NCBI RefSeq assembly: GCF_017743995.1
Contig: NZ_JAGHRB010000007.1
Location: forward strand, 62,001 to 126,000
Origin: Ruegeria sp. R13_0
GTDB taxonomy: Bacteria; Pseudomonadota; Alphaproteobacteria; Rhodobacterales; Rhodobacteraceae
Length of the DNA stretch: 64,000 bases
Reading direction: 5' to 3'
Made by a program: the position numbers and the translations under genes. Positions 54,439 to 63,066 of this stretch are shown in pieces; position 1 is the stretch's first letter, and each line of letters starts with the position of its first letter. The notes under the pieces are model-generated. The model was not told the origin of the DNA and made no database searches. It saw only the letters and a list, made by a program, of their open reading frames with translations.

Positions 54439-55463
54439 AGTTGAGCCCGCGCGAGGCTGACGGGTATTTTGCCAGACCGGACGCGGACAAAACCGGGTTG
54501 CTGATCTACGGTGCCGACACGATGCGTGTGGCTTTGAAACGTCAGCAGGTATTGGCCGCCTTGCTTGGGGCGAACGCCGAAGAAGAAATGCGCCTGACCC
54601 GGATGCCCGGCAGCGATCTGCGCGGCGACCCGGCGCTACTGCTGGATGCAGTCAAAGCGGTTGGGTTTTTCCCTGGCCCCCGCGCGGTATTTGTGGAAGA
54701 GGCAACCGATACCGCCGCGCCCTCGATCCTTGCCGCGCTTGAGGATTGGGCCCCCGGTGATGCTCAGGTCATCGTGACAGCAGGCCAGCTGAAAGCCAGT
54801 TCGAAAATCCGCAAGGCCTTCGAATCGCATCCGGCGGCCTATGCGGTGGGCATTTACGACGACCCGCCCTCTCGGGCCGAGGTCGAACGGATTCTGACAC
54901 AAGCCGGTTTGCAGAACATCCCGCGCGACGCGATGTCGACGCTGGGAGAGTTGGCGGTCAGCCTCAGCCCCGGTGATTTCACCCAAACGGTCGAGAAGCT
55001 GTCGCTTTATAAACGCGGCGACGCGAGCGAACTCAGCCTTGACGATATCGAAGCCTGCGCACCCCGCTCGACCGAGGCGGCGCTGGATGATGTATTGAAC
55101 GTGGTCGCCGAAGGCCGCGCCGGAGAAATAGGCCCGCTGATCCGTCGCCTTCAGGCGCAGGGCACCAACGGGGTTACGCTGTGCATCGGCGCGACTCGGC
55201 ATTTTCGCACGCTTTACGCCTGTGCCTCTGACCCCGGTGGAGCAGCGCAAGGGATCGGCAAGTTACGCCCGCCTGTCTACGGAAAACGACGCGACCGTAT
55301 TTTACGGCAGGCTCAAGGGTGGGGCGCGCCAAAGCTGCAGACGGCGCTGACAGTGCTGACAGATACCGACCTGTCGCTGCGCTCGGCCGGGCAAACGGCC
55401 CCTGCGATGGCCTTGGTCGAACGTGCGATGATCCGGCTGGCAATGCTGGCCCGGTCGCGTTAG
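54435..55463 (+). CDS. holA: DNA polymerase III subunit delta
   Basis: The 342-residue clamp-loader subunit has the AAA+-like layout of HolA, with LLIYGADTMRVALKRQQVL near residue 16, where a Walker A would be in active subunits but is degenerate here, as expected for delta. It opens the beta clamp during loading. ATG 54435 overlaps the lptE stop as ATGA. It is the last gene of the leuS operon and converges with the flavoprotein gene, overlapping by four bases. Confidence 0.93.
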   Translation: MKLSPREADGYFARPDADKTGLLIYGADTMRVALKRQQVLAALLGANAEEEMRLTRMPGSDLRGDPALLLDAVKAVGFFPGPRAVFVEEATDTAAPSILAALEDWAPGDAQVIVTAGQLKASSKIRKAFESHPAAYAVGIYDDPPSRAEVERILTQAGLQNIPRDAMSTLGELAVSLSPGDFTQTVEKLSLYKRGDASELSLDDIEACAPRSTEAALDDVLNVVAEGRAGEIGPLIRRLQAQGTNGVTLCIGATRHFRTLYACASDPGGAAQGIGKLRPPVYGKRRDRILRQAQGWGAPKLQTALTVLTDTDLSLRSAGQTAPAMALVERAMIRLAMLARSR

Positions 55464-56638
55464 CGGTTCAGCCAGTCGCCCGCCGACCTTCCTGCCCAGC
55501 GCCCGGTCGCCAGACAGGCGGTTAGAAGATAGCCTCCGGTGGTAGCCTCCCAATCCAACATCTCACCGGCGCAGAACACGCCGGGCAGTGCAGTCAGCAT
55601 CAATCCGTCGGTCACGGCAGCGCTTGTGATGCCTCCGGCGGTTGAGATCGCCTCATCCATCGGGCGCAATCCTGCGTGGCGTACCGGCAGGGCTTTGACC
55701 AACGCCGCCACGTCGTTGGGCGCAGTTGGAAGGGGGCGGGCGAACTCCATAAGCAACGCGGTTCGCACCGGCCCGAGTTTCAGAGCTTTGCGCAGATGAT
55801 TGGACTGGCTCATCTTGCCGCGCGGTTTTGCCAGGCGTGCCGCCACTTCTGAGACAGGCAGGTCAGGCATCAGGTCGATCGTCAGGGGCGCGCCCTCTCG
55901 CACCGGCTTACAGATGGAGTAGATGCCCCCGCCTTCCAAACCGCGGGCCGAGATCACCGCCTCGCCCCGTGTGCGCTGGGTTCCGGCTTGTAGCGCGACC
56001 CCTTTGATCGGCGCGCCGAAATGCGCGGTCATGTGATCCGACCAGTCGACTAAAAGCCCTGCGTTTGCAGGTGCAAACGGCGCAAGCTGCACGCCTTTCG
56101 CTGCCAGCCATGGTGCCCAGGTCCCGTCCGAGCCCAACCGTGCCCAGCTGGCCCCGCCCATTGCAAGCACGGTTGCGTCGGGCTGCAAGCGCTGCGGGCC
56201 ATCCGGGGTATCAAACACCAGCGCTTCCCCTTCCCACCCGGTCCAGCGCCAGCGGGTTCGGATCTCGACACCGCGGTCAGCCAGACGCGCCAGCCATGCA
56301 CGCAGCAAGGGTGAGGCCTTCATAACGGTCGGGAAAACACGGCCTGTTGAGCCGGTGAAAAGCTCTTGCCCCAAGGCGCGCGCCCAGTCCTGCACAGCCT
56401 GCGCATCAAACTCAGCCAGCATCGGGCGCAGCCAGTCGGCGGCTTCATCATAGGATTGGATCAGGGTCTCGAACGGCTCATCCTTGCTAAGGTTCAGACC
56501 CGACTTTCCGGCCATCAGGAACTTGCGCGCAACCGAAGGCTTGGCCTCGGCCACCAGAACCGAGTGACCGGAAAGGGCAAGCTGCTCGGCCGCCATCAAC
56601 CCGGCCGGTCCTGCCCCGATCACCACTGCCTGCGCCAT
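55460..56638 (-). CDS. Uncharacterised NAD(P)/FAD flavoprotein (HI0933/TIGR03862 type)
   Basis: The 392-residue protein belongs to the HI0933-like flavoproteins, probably the TIGR03862 (PP_4765-type) group. It has AVVIGAGPAGLMAAEQLA at the start, KFLMAGKSGLNLSKDEP near residue 40, and a C-terminal CAGEMLDWEATTGGYLLTACLATG, a family signature. The reaction is unknown. The start is ATG 56638; the frame continues upstream without family sequence. It diverges from the small HNH gene, 46 bases away. Confidence 0.88.
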   Translation of the reverse strand: MAQAVVIGAGPAGLMAAEQLALSGHSVLVAEAKPSVARKFLMAGKSGLNLSKDEPFETLIQSYDEAADWLRPMLAEFDAQAVQDWARALGQELFTGSTGRVFPTVMKASPLLRAWLARLADRGVEIRTRWRWTGWEGEALVFDTPDGPQRLQPDATVLAMGGASWARLGSDGTWAPWLAAKGVQLAPFAPANAGLLVDWSDHMTAHFGAPIKGVALQAGTQRTRGEAVISARGLEGGGIYSICKPVREGAPLTIDLMPDLPVSEVAARLAKPRGKMSQSNHLRKALKLGPVRTALLMEFARPLPTAPNDVAALVKALPVRHAGLRPMDEAISTAGGITSAAVTDGLMLTALPGVFCAGEMLDWEATTGGYLLTACLATGRWAGRSAGDWLNR

Positions 56639-56684
56639 CCTCGCCCTCTTGCCTTCGCCGCCCGCAGGCGCATCATTCCCAACC

Positions 56685-56981
56685 ATGACGAACAGCGATC
56701 CGATCTGCCCGCTTTGCGACCGCCCCATTCCCCATGGCGGCGGCAGCCTGCATCATCTGATCCCAAAACTCAAAGGAGGCAAGGGCGGACCAACCGTTCT
56801 GCTACACCAGATTTGCCACAAAGAGGTCCACGCCACCCTGTCCGAGGCCGAGCTGGCACGCAGCTTCAACACGGTCGAGGCCCTGCGCGCCCATCCAAGG
56901 CTTGAGAAATTCCTCAACTGGGTGCGCAAACGCCCGCCCGGTTTCCGTTCAAAAGTTCCGGGTAAACGGCGCGGGCGCTGA
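56685..56981 (+). CDS. Small HNH-type nuclease-like protein
   Basis: The 98-residue protein has the zinc-and-HNH arrangement: C8 and C11 (CPLC), H23-H24 in LHHLIPK, then HQICHKEVH with C44, H45 and H49. The two cysteines, together with Cys44 and His49, could hold structural zinc, and the His residues the catalytic metal. The basic tail (KVPGKRRGR) suits nucleic-acid contact. There is no restriction or phage gene next to it, so its role is unknown. ATG 56685 was chosen over the longer frame from 56649. Confidence 0.75.
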   Translation: MTNSDPICPLCDRPIPHGGGSLHHLIPKLKGGKGGPTVLLHQICHKEVHATLSEAELARSFNTVEALRAHPRLEKFLNWVRKRPPGFRSKVPGKRRGR

Positions 56982-57081
56982 TCAAATCGCTTTGGGTTTG
57001 ATTTGAATCGAAATACGCTGCCTCTACCCTCGGTCGAACGCGCATTTCGATGGCCTTGCCTCCCGTGAAACGCAAAACGCT

Positions 57082-57825
57082 TTAGCCGGGCAGAACCGGA
57101 TCGCCAAAGGCATCCGAAAGCGCGGCGGGCAGACGCTCGACCTCGATCCCCTGATAGTCGGGAACAGGCGCAAATTTGGCACCTTGCACATGCTGGAACT
57201 CGAGCGTCGTGTAGGGTCGTTTCCAGAGCCATTCGCGATTCTCAACCGCCCAAAGGTCAGGATCGGGCGGAGCCTCATGCGTGAAGGCATAGAAATTCAG
57301 GTCAAACCCATAGGTCGCCACATCCTGCATCGACAGAAGCTTCATACCCTGAGCACGACAGAACGCATCCTCGGCGGCGATATCCCCTGTGCGCAAGGTG
57401 ATCTGAGCCACTCGCGCCTCGGCAAACGGGGCCGCAGGGTCGGCAGCATTTTCCGGGCGGTTGCCTTCAAAATCATGCTGTAAAAGCTCGATCACAAAGC
57501 CTTCGGGGTCGCTCAGATGCGCCATATACCCGATATCGAGGAACTGACGTGGTTCACTGACAGCATAGCCTTTGGCCCGCAGCGTATCGGCGGCCAGATC
57601 GACATCGGGCAGAGTGATCCCGATCTTCCAATAGCGATGCCCCTGATCGTGGGAATACCCTCTGCCCCCTGGTAGCAGCAGCAGATCAGCATCTTCACCG
57701 GCATATCCTACACGCCGGGAATCGCCGATTTCCTGCACGGACATACCCAAAACGTCCCGATAGAACCCGGCCAGTCGCGCCGGATCAGCGACGCGCAGCC
57801 TGACTGCGGACAACCTCAGCGACAA
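57082..57825 (-). CDS. VOC-family (glyoxalase/bleomycin-resistance fold) protein
   Basis: The 247-residue protein contains two VOC units. The first covers residues 1-118 with RVADPARLAGFYRDVLGMSV and ends in LSDPEGFVIELLQ, a metal-ligand segment. The second runs from about residue 136 (VAQITLRTGDI) and has an E in TTLEFQHV. It could be a dioxygenase-like or lyase enzyme; the substrate is unknown. It overlaps the enoyl-CoA hydratase-like gene by 10 bases. Confidence 0.8.
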   Translation of the reverse strand: MSLRLSAVRLRVADPARLAGFYRDVLGMSVQEIGDSRRVGYAGEDADLLLLPGGRGYSHDQGHRYWKIGITLPDVDLAADTLRAKGYAVSEPRQFLDIGYMAHLSDPEGFVIELLQHDFEGNRPENAADPAAPFAEARVAQITLRTGDIAAEDAFCRAQGMKLLSMQDVATYGFDLNFYAFTHEAPPDPDLWAVENREWLWKRPYTTLEFQHVQGAKFAPVPDYQGIEVERLPAALSDAFGDPVLPG

Positions 57826-58424
57826 AGCTCTGCAATCCCTGCTGCGATCTCTGGTTTGGCCGCGAGGCTATCGGCCACCAGCGCGCGCGCCGTCCGCATC
57901 AAATCGTCCGGCGAGGCGATGCGATCCACCAGACCGAACGCATAAGCCTCCTCGGCCGAGATCTTTTGGCCCGACATCAGAATCAACTTGGTGCGCGCCG
58001 GACCAATCAATGCGGCCATGCGCTTGGGGTCGGAGGGTTGCGGCAGAAAACCAAGCTTCATCACCGGATAGAAGAACTTGGCCGAAGGCACCGCGATTCG
58101 CAGGTCGCAGGCCAAGGCCATGCCGTTTGCACCACCCGCCAGCGTTCCGTTCAGTGCCGCAACGGTCAGGCAGGGCAGCGCCGCGATTGCACCCGACAAC
58201 CGCTCCCAGACGTCCGAGGTCGCAAGCCCCGCGCGGGCTTCCTCCAGATCAGCACCAGCGCTGAAGACCTTGCCAGCGCCGGTCAAGATCAGGGCGCGCG
58301 CCTCAGCCGCGGCCTCGGCGATTTCAGCAAGTTCGGTCAACATCGCGCCGGTCAGAGCGTTAGCCTTGTCAGCGTTGTTGATCGTGACGGTCCACAACCC
58401 GTCTTCCTTGGTCAGTTCAATCAC
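57816..58424 (-). CDS. Enoyl-CoA hydratase/isomerase family protein, short form
   Basis: The 202-residue crotonase-fold protein has the CoA-binding and oxyanion features GKVFSAGADLEEA and LNGTLAGGANGMALACDLRIA. It is about 55 residues shorter than typical enoyl-CoA hydratases (about 257), lacking the C-terminal trimerisation helices. The usual catalytic Glu pair is not evident, so the reaction is uncertain. It overlaps the SDR gene by four bases and the VOC gene by ten, so the three are one operon. Confidence 0.82.
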   Translation of the reverse strand: MIELTKEDGLWTVTINNADKANALTGAMLTELAEIAEAAAEARALILTGAGKVFSAGADLEEARAGLATSDVWERLSGAIAALPCLTVAALNGTLAGGANGMALACDLRIAVPSAKFFYPVMKLGFLPQPSDPKRMAALIGPARTKLILMSGQKISAEEAYAFGLVDRIASPDDLMRTARALVADSLAAKPEIAAGIAELCR

Positions 58425-59164
58425 GTCAGGCCGATCCTTTGGCGAATGTCGTCTTGGCGCAGGGAAATCTCGGCCCCCAGATACTCGTCAGCATCCGAAG
58501 AACACATCCACAGCAGTGCTTTTGCGGGCCAGTCCGCCGGGATATGAACATCCCAGTCCAGTTGGCTGACTGGGTTGATGCCGCTGGCCTTGATGACGCG
58601 CTGCATATCGGTTGCCACTGTGCCCGGCGACAGGCCCATGGCGCGGATGCCGTTATGGGCCTCTTCCAGATGCAGACATTCTGTCAGCATTTTCGCGCCG
58701 GCTTTCGAGGCGCAATAGTGGCTCCACGCCTCAACCGGGTTCGACGCCGCGCCGGACGAGACGGTCAGAACCGTCCCTCCGCCCGCCGCCCGCATCACCG
58801 GCAGAGCGGCACGCATTCCGTAGAAAACACCCTTGAGGTTGATATCAATGGCCTGGCTCCATGCACTGACATCAGCGTTGGACAAGTGAAAGATCGGCTC
58901 GATCACACCAGCGTTGCCGATCAAAACGTCCAAACCGCCGAAACGCGCGACGCAATCGGCCACCGCTTGTTCGACCTGCGCGAAATCGCTGACGTCACAG
59001 GCCAGCGCCATCGCATTGTCGCCCAAAGCGGCCGCAAGCGCGTCAATCTGATCATGACTGCGGGCCAACAGCGCGACATTCGCCCCGGCTGCGGCAAACA
59101 CGCGCGCGGCCTCGGCGCCGATTCCGCGGCTGGCCCCTGTTATGAGCACTGTTTTTCCCTGCAT
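58421..59164 (-). CDS. Short-chain dehydrogenase/reductase
   Basis: The 247-residue SDR has the cofactor motif GASRGIG at residues 10-16, N84-A-G, Ser136/137, and the catalytic Tyr150-x3-Lys154. It would act on an alcohol or ketone with NAD(P). Being first of an operon with an enoyl-CoA hydratase-like and a VOC gene suggests a shared catabolic pathway (inference). Confidence 0.93.
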   Translation of the reverse strand: MQGKTVLITGASRGIGAEAARVFAAAGANVALLARSHDQIDALAAALGDNAMALACDVSDFAQVEQAVADCVARFGGLDVLIGNAGVIEPIFHLSNADVSAWSQAIDINLKGVFYGMRAALPVMRAAGGGTVLTVSSGAASNPVEAWSHYCASKAGAKMLTECLHLEEAHNGIRAMGLSPGTVATDMQRVIKASGINPVSQLDWDVHIPADWPAKALLWMCSSDADEYLGAEISLRQDDIRQRIGLT

Positions 59165-59303
59165 TTAACGCTCCTCACGTCTTGGGCTGACCTTTGGCTA
59201 CAGGCGTAACGCGGAAACGGGGAAAGGGTCCAGCCCTTGCCCCCTTGACGATGCCTGCCACAACCCCGACCATGCGCGCAAATTGATCAAGAAGGGTTAC
59301 CTT

Positions 59304-60824
59304 ATGTCTGTTTTCATCCGCCGCAGCTGTGGCGCCGTTCTAGCCTATGCGGTCGCAACTCAAGGTGCATATGCCGACCTGACTGCAAATGACGTCTGGA
59401 ACGACTGGCAAGAGTATTTCCGGTCCGTAGGTTACACGGTCGAGGGCGAACCCAGCAGCTCTGGCGATGTCATGACCATCAACGATATGACCCTGTCCAT
59501 GGACTTCCCCGAAGAGGACGGCCAGTTCCAGATGACCATGCCCGAGGTCACATTGACCGAAAACGGCGATGGCACCGTCAACGTCGGCTTCCCCGGAAGC
59601 TTTCCGATGGTCATTTCGGGCGGCGTCGAAGATGAGCAGTTCACAGCAAACCTGACCTACAGCCAGACAGATCTGGAAATGGTTGTGTCAGGTGATCCGT
59701 CCGACATGACCTATGACTACTCGGCGGCGACCCTTGGGATCGTGTTAGATTCGATCGAGGGCGGAGACGATCCAATTCCCGAAGATGCGCTGGAAGGTGG
59801 TATCGAATTTACAGGTATGGCTGGCACATCGCGTATGCTGATCGGCGAAAATCGCGAGATCACGCAGACCCTCGACGCCGCGCAAATGGCCTATAAGTTC
59901 AGCTTCAAGGACCCCGAAACCGGAGAATCGGGGTTGATTGACGGGGCACTGAACGACCTGACATCCAGCGGCGACAGTGTTCTGCCCACTGGGTTCGATC
60001 TGGCCGACCCGCAGGCACTGTATGACGCAGGCTTCGCCTTTTCCGGCATGATCGCCTATGGCTCGGGCAAGACAGACATCAGCGGCGTCAGCGAAGGTGA
60101 GCAATTCACCATGGCAAGCTCGTCCCAAGGTGGCCGACTTGAGGCCAGCGTAGATGGCGAACGTGTGGCCTATGACCTAGAACAGAATGACGCGAAACTG
60201 GCCGTGACCACCGGTGATCTGCCCTTCCCGATCGAGATCGCAATGGCGAAGGCGGGTCTGAACCTGGACATCCCGGTGCAGGAATCGGAGGAGGCCGCAC
60301 CCTTCGCCTTCGGTCTGAACCTGACCGATTTCACCATGTCTGACGTCCTTTGGAGCATTTTCGACCCGGCGGGCAACCTGCCGCGCGATCCAGCCACCAT
60401 TGCGCTGGACACCACCGGCACGGCGAAAGTCTTGCTGAACATCTTCGATCCGGAACAGGCGGCGGCGCTTGAAGAAGAAGGCGAAGTCCCTGCCGAGCTG
60501 CATTCGCTGAAAATCAACGAATTGCTGGTCTCGATGGTTGGCGCGCGTCTAACCGGGGACGGTGATTTCACGTTGGACAACGAGAACCTCGACGAATTCG
60601 GCATGCCTATTCCGACTGGCGTTGCGAACCTGCAATTGGTTGGAGCCAACGCACTGATCGACAAACTGATCGGCATGGGCCTGATGTCCGACAACGACGC
60701 CTTGGGTGCGCGTATGATGATGGGCATGATGGCTGTTCCGGGCGATGAACCCGACACGCTGAATTCGACAATCGAATTCACTGAAGACGGTCAGATTAAG
60801 GCCAATGGTCAGCGCATTAAGTGA
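59304..60824 (+). CDS. DUF2125-type secreted protein
   Basis: The 506-residue protein has a signal peptide (MSVFIRRSCGAVLAYAVATQGAYA, then DLTAND) and a long beta-rich region rich in acidic residues, Gly and Ser. It fits the alphaproteobacterial DUF2125 family in length and its mention of repeated domains. It probably lies in the periplasm; function unknown. The start is ATG 59304 behind AAGAAGGG; a TTG at 59283 would add seven residues. A ten-pair hairpin follows the gene. Confidence 0.75.
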   Translation: MSVFIRRSCGAVLAYAVATQGAYADLTANDVWNDWQEYFRSVGYTVEGEPSSSGDVMTINDMTLSMDFPEEDGQFQMTMPEVTLTENGDGTVNVGFPGSFPMVISGGVEDEQFTANLTYSQTDLEMVVSGDPSDMTYDYSAATLGIVLDSIEGGDDPIPEDALEGGIEFTGMAGTSRMLIGENREITQTLDAAQMAYKFSFKDPETGESGLIDGALNDLTSSGDSVLPTGFDLADPQALYDAGFAFSGMIAYGSGKTDISGVSEGEQFTMASSSQGGRLEASVDGERVAYDLEQNDAKLAVTTGDLPFPIEIAMAKAGLNLDIPVQESEEAAPFAFGLNLTDFTMSDVLWSIFDPAGNLPRDPATIALDTTGTAKVLLNIFDPEQAAALEEEGEVPAELHSLKINELLVSMVGARLTGDGDFTLDNENLDEFGMPIPTGVANLQLVGANALIDKLIGMGLMSDNDALGARMMMGMMAVPGDEPDTLNSTIEFTEDGQIKANGQRIK

Positions 60825-60832
60825 TGATATCG

Positions 60833-60860
60833 GGGAGGGCCGCCAGTGATCGGCCCTCCC
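60833..60860 (+). terminator. Ten-pair hairpin after the DUF2125 gene
   Basis: GGGAGGGCCG-N8-CGGCCCTCCC is a perfect stem located nine bases after the stop. No T-run follows, so it may be a weak or Rho-assisted terminator. Confidence 0.55.
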
Positions 60861-60932
60861 ACACAATACCGTCAGGGTCTTGCGAGAGGCGCGGTGCAAG
60901 GCTAGGTCCTTGGCAACACATCCGGAGGCCGT

Positions 60933-62279
60933 ATGACCCGCACACCAGAAGAAATCAGCCAGCAATTGCTTGACGCCGCACGCCTCGCCGGGGCCGAGGC
61001 GGCAGATGCCATCGTGATCGACGGATCTTCCGTATCGGTCGAGGTACGTGGCGGCGCGCTGGAACATGCGGAACGCTCAGAAGGCACCGATCTGGGGCTT
61101 CGGGTATTTCTGGGAAAGCAACAGGCCATTGTTTCAAGTTCGGACAGCCGTCCCGAAACGCTGACGGCCATGGCCGAACGGGCCGTCGCCATGGCGCGCG
61201 AAGCGCCTGAGGACCCGTTCACCGGTCTGGCGGCCAGCGAGGAATTGACGGGCGGTTGGGATCTCGACGCGCTTGAGCTGTTTGACCCCTCCCCAGAACC
61301 CTCTGCCGAAGCGCTGATGCAAGATGCGCTGGCGGCTGAGGCTGCCGCTCTGGCTGTATCCGGTGTATCGCAAGTCTCTGATGCGGCGGCGGGCTATGGC
61401 ATACATCGGGTGCATCTGGCTGCCACCAACGGGTTTTCGGGCGGGTATGCGCGCAGCAGCCGGTCAACATCCTGCGTTGCGATCTCGGGCGAAGGCACCG
61501 GGATGGAGCGGGACTATGACGGCGACAGCCGCACCTTCCAAGCCGACCTGCGCGATGCCGAGGAGATCGGACGCAAGGCAGGGGAACGCGCGGTCGAACA
61601 GGTTGGCGCGCGCCAGCCCGCAACGGGCAGTTTTCCGGTACTGTTTGACGAGCGCATTTCATCCTCACTGATCGGGCACTTACTGGCCGCCAGCAACGGC
61701 GCAGCGATCGCGCGAGGGGCGTCGTGGCTGCAAGACTGTCTGGGCGAACAGGTATTGCCCGAGCATCTGTCGCTGATCGAAGACCCGCACCGCCCACGTA
61801 TCTCAGGCTCACGCCCGTTTGACGCCGAAGGGCTGGCAACGCGCCGCCGGGCGATTGTCGAGAACGGAGTGCTGACCGGCTGGACGCTGGATCTGGCCAG
61901 CGCCCGCAAGCTTGGCATGACCTCAACCGGCAATGCAGCGCGCGGTGTCTCGGGGCCGCCTTCGCCCAGCAACTGGAACCTCAGCCTGACCCAAGGCACC
62001 CAAAGCCGCGCCGACCTGCTGCGCGATATGGGAACAGGGTTGCTGGTCACCTCGATGATCGGATCGACGATCAACCCCAATACCGGGGACTACTCGCGCG
62101 GGGCCTCGGGCTTTTGGGTCGAGAATGGCGAGATCACGCATCCGGTCAATGAATGCACCATCGCGGGCAACCTGCGCGACATGCTGAAACGGATCATCCC
62201 GGCCAATGACGCGCGCCCCTACCTGTCGCGCGTTGTGCCCTCGGTGCTGATCGAAGGGATGACCCTTGCCGGCAACTGA
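60933..62279 (+). CDS. pmbA: TldD/PmbA family metalloprotease subunit
   Basis: The 448-residue protein is the PmbA/TldE type of the family. It starts with a helical region, then has SGGYARSSRSTSCVAISGEG in the middle, with GLATRRRAIVENGVLTGW toward the end. PmbA has no HExxxH motif; it pairs with TldD, which is not in this window. The complex processes peptides such as microcin and antitoxins. It overlaps the next gene by 14 bases. Confidence 0.92.
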   Translation: MTRTPEEISQQLLDAARLAGAEAADAIVIDGSSVSVEVRGGALEHAERSEGTDLGLRVFLGKQQAIVSSSDSRPETLTAMAERAVAMAREAPEDPFTGLAASEELTGGWDLDALELFDPSPEPSAEALMQDALAAEAAALAVSGVSQVSDAAAGYGIHRVHLAATNGFSGGYARSSRSTSCVAISGEGTGMERDYDGDSRTFQADLRDAEEIGRKAGERAVEQVGARQPATGSFPVLFDERISSSLIGHLLAASNGAAIARGASWLQDCLGEQVLPEHLSLIEDPHRPRISGSRPFDAEGLATRRRAIVENGVLTGWTLDLASARKLGMTSTGNAARGVSGPPSPSNWNLSLTQGTQSRADLLRDMGTGLLVTSMIGSTINPNTGDYSRGASGFWVENGEITHPVNECTIAGNLRDMLKRIIPANDARPYLSRVVPSVLIEGMTLAGN

Positions 62280-63066
62280 CCTGCCACTGCTGATTGAAGC
62301 CGCACGCAAGGCCGGAGAGATCGCGACCCGTTTCTCGGGCGCGCAGGCGCAGCGTTGGGACAAGCCCGACGGTGCCGGGCCGGTGACCGAGGCCGATCTG
62401 GCCGTCAACGACATGCTGGAACAGATGCTGCCGACGGCGCGGCCCGACTATGGCTGGCTCAGCGAAGAGACCGAGGATAGTCCGGACCGCCTATCGCGGG
62501 ACCGCGCCTTCATCATCGACCCGATTGACGGCACCCGCAGTTTTGCCGAAGGCTCGCGCACCTGGGCGCATTCGCTTGCCGTTACGGAGCACGGAGAGGT
62601 TACCGCCGCCGTGATCTACCTGCCCCTTCGCGACCTGTTTTATGCGGCGGCGAAAGGTCAGGGCGCCACCCTGAACGGTGCGCCAATCCGCGCCTCGGAG
62701 GCTTCGACGCTTGGAACTGCCACAATTCTGGCCGCCAGGCCCAACATGAACAGCCACCATTGGCGCGATGGCGAGGTGCCCGAGTTTGACCGTGCCTATC
62801 GCCCGTCGCTGGCCTATCGCATGGCCCTGGTAGGCGAGGGGCGTTTTGACGGCATGTTGACCCTGCGACCCAGTTGGGAATGGGATATCGCGGCGGGCGA
62901 CCTGATTATTCGCGAGGCCGGAGGAATGTGCACCGACCGCGCAGGCCAGCCCCTGAGGTTCAACAACGCGCAGCCTCGGCTAAACGGCGTTCTGGCCACG
63001 GCGCAGGGTATCCACACCCAGCTTTCCTCCCGGCTTGACCCGAACGGCCCCGGCATTGCCCCATGA
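62266..63066 (+). CDS. Inositol monophosphatase family protein (CysQ/SuhB-like)
   Basis: The 266-residue phosphatase has E67-E68 in LSEETE, D85-P-I-D88-G-T in the metal motif, and WEWDIAAGDLI near residue 200, all typical of the Mg-dependent family. It could hydrolyse inositol phosphate or 3'-phosphoadenosine phosphates. The start is TTG 62266 overlapping pmbA, with GAAGGGA upstream. It is coupled to the following Kdo-transferase-like gene by an ATGA overlap. Confidence 0.88.
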   Translation: MPATDLPLLIEAARKAGEIATRFSGAQAQRWDKPDGAGPVTEADLAVNDMLEQMLPTARPDYGWLSEETEDSPDRLSRDRAFIIDPIDGTRSFAEGSRTWAHSLAVTEHGEVTAAVIYLPLRDLFYAAAKGQGATLNGAPIRASEASTLGTATILAARPNMNSHHWRDGEVPEFDRAYRPSLAYRMALVGEGRFDGMLTLRPSWEWDIAAGDLIIREAGGMCTDRAGQPLRFNNAQPRLNGVLATAQGIHTQLSSRLDPNGPGIAP

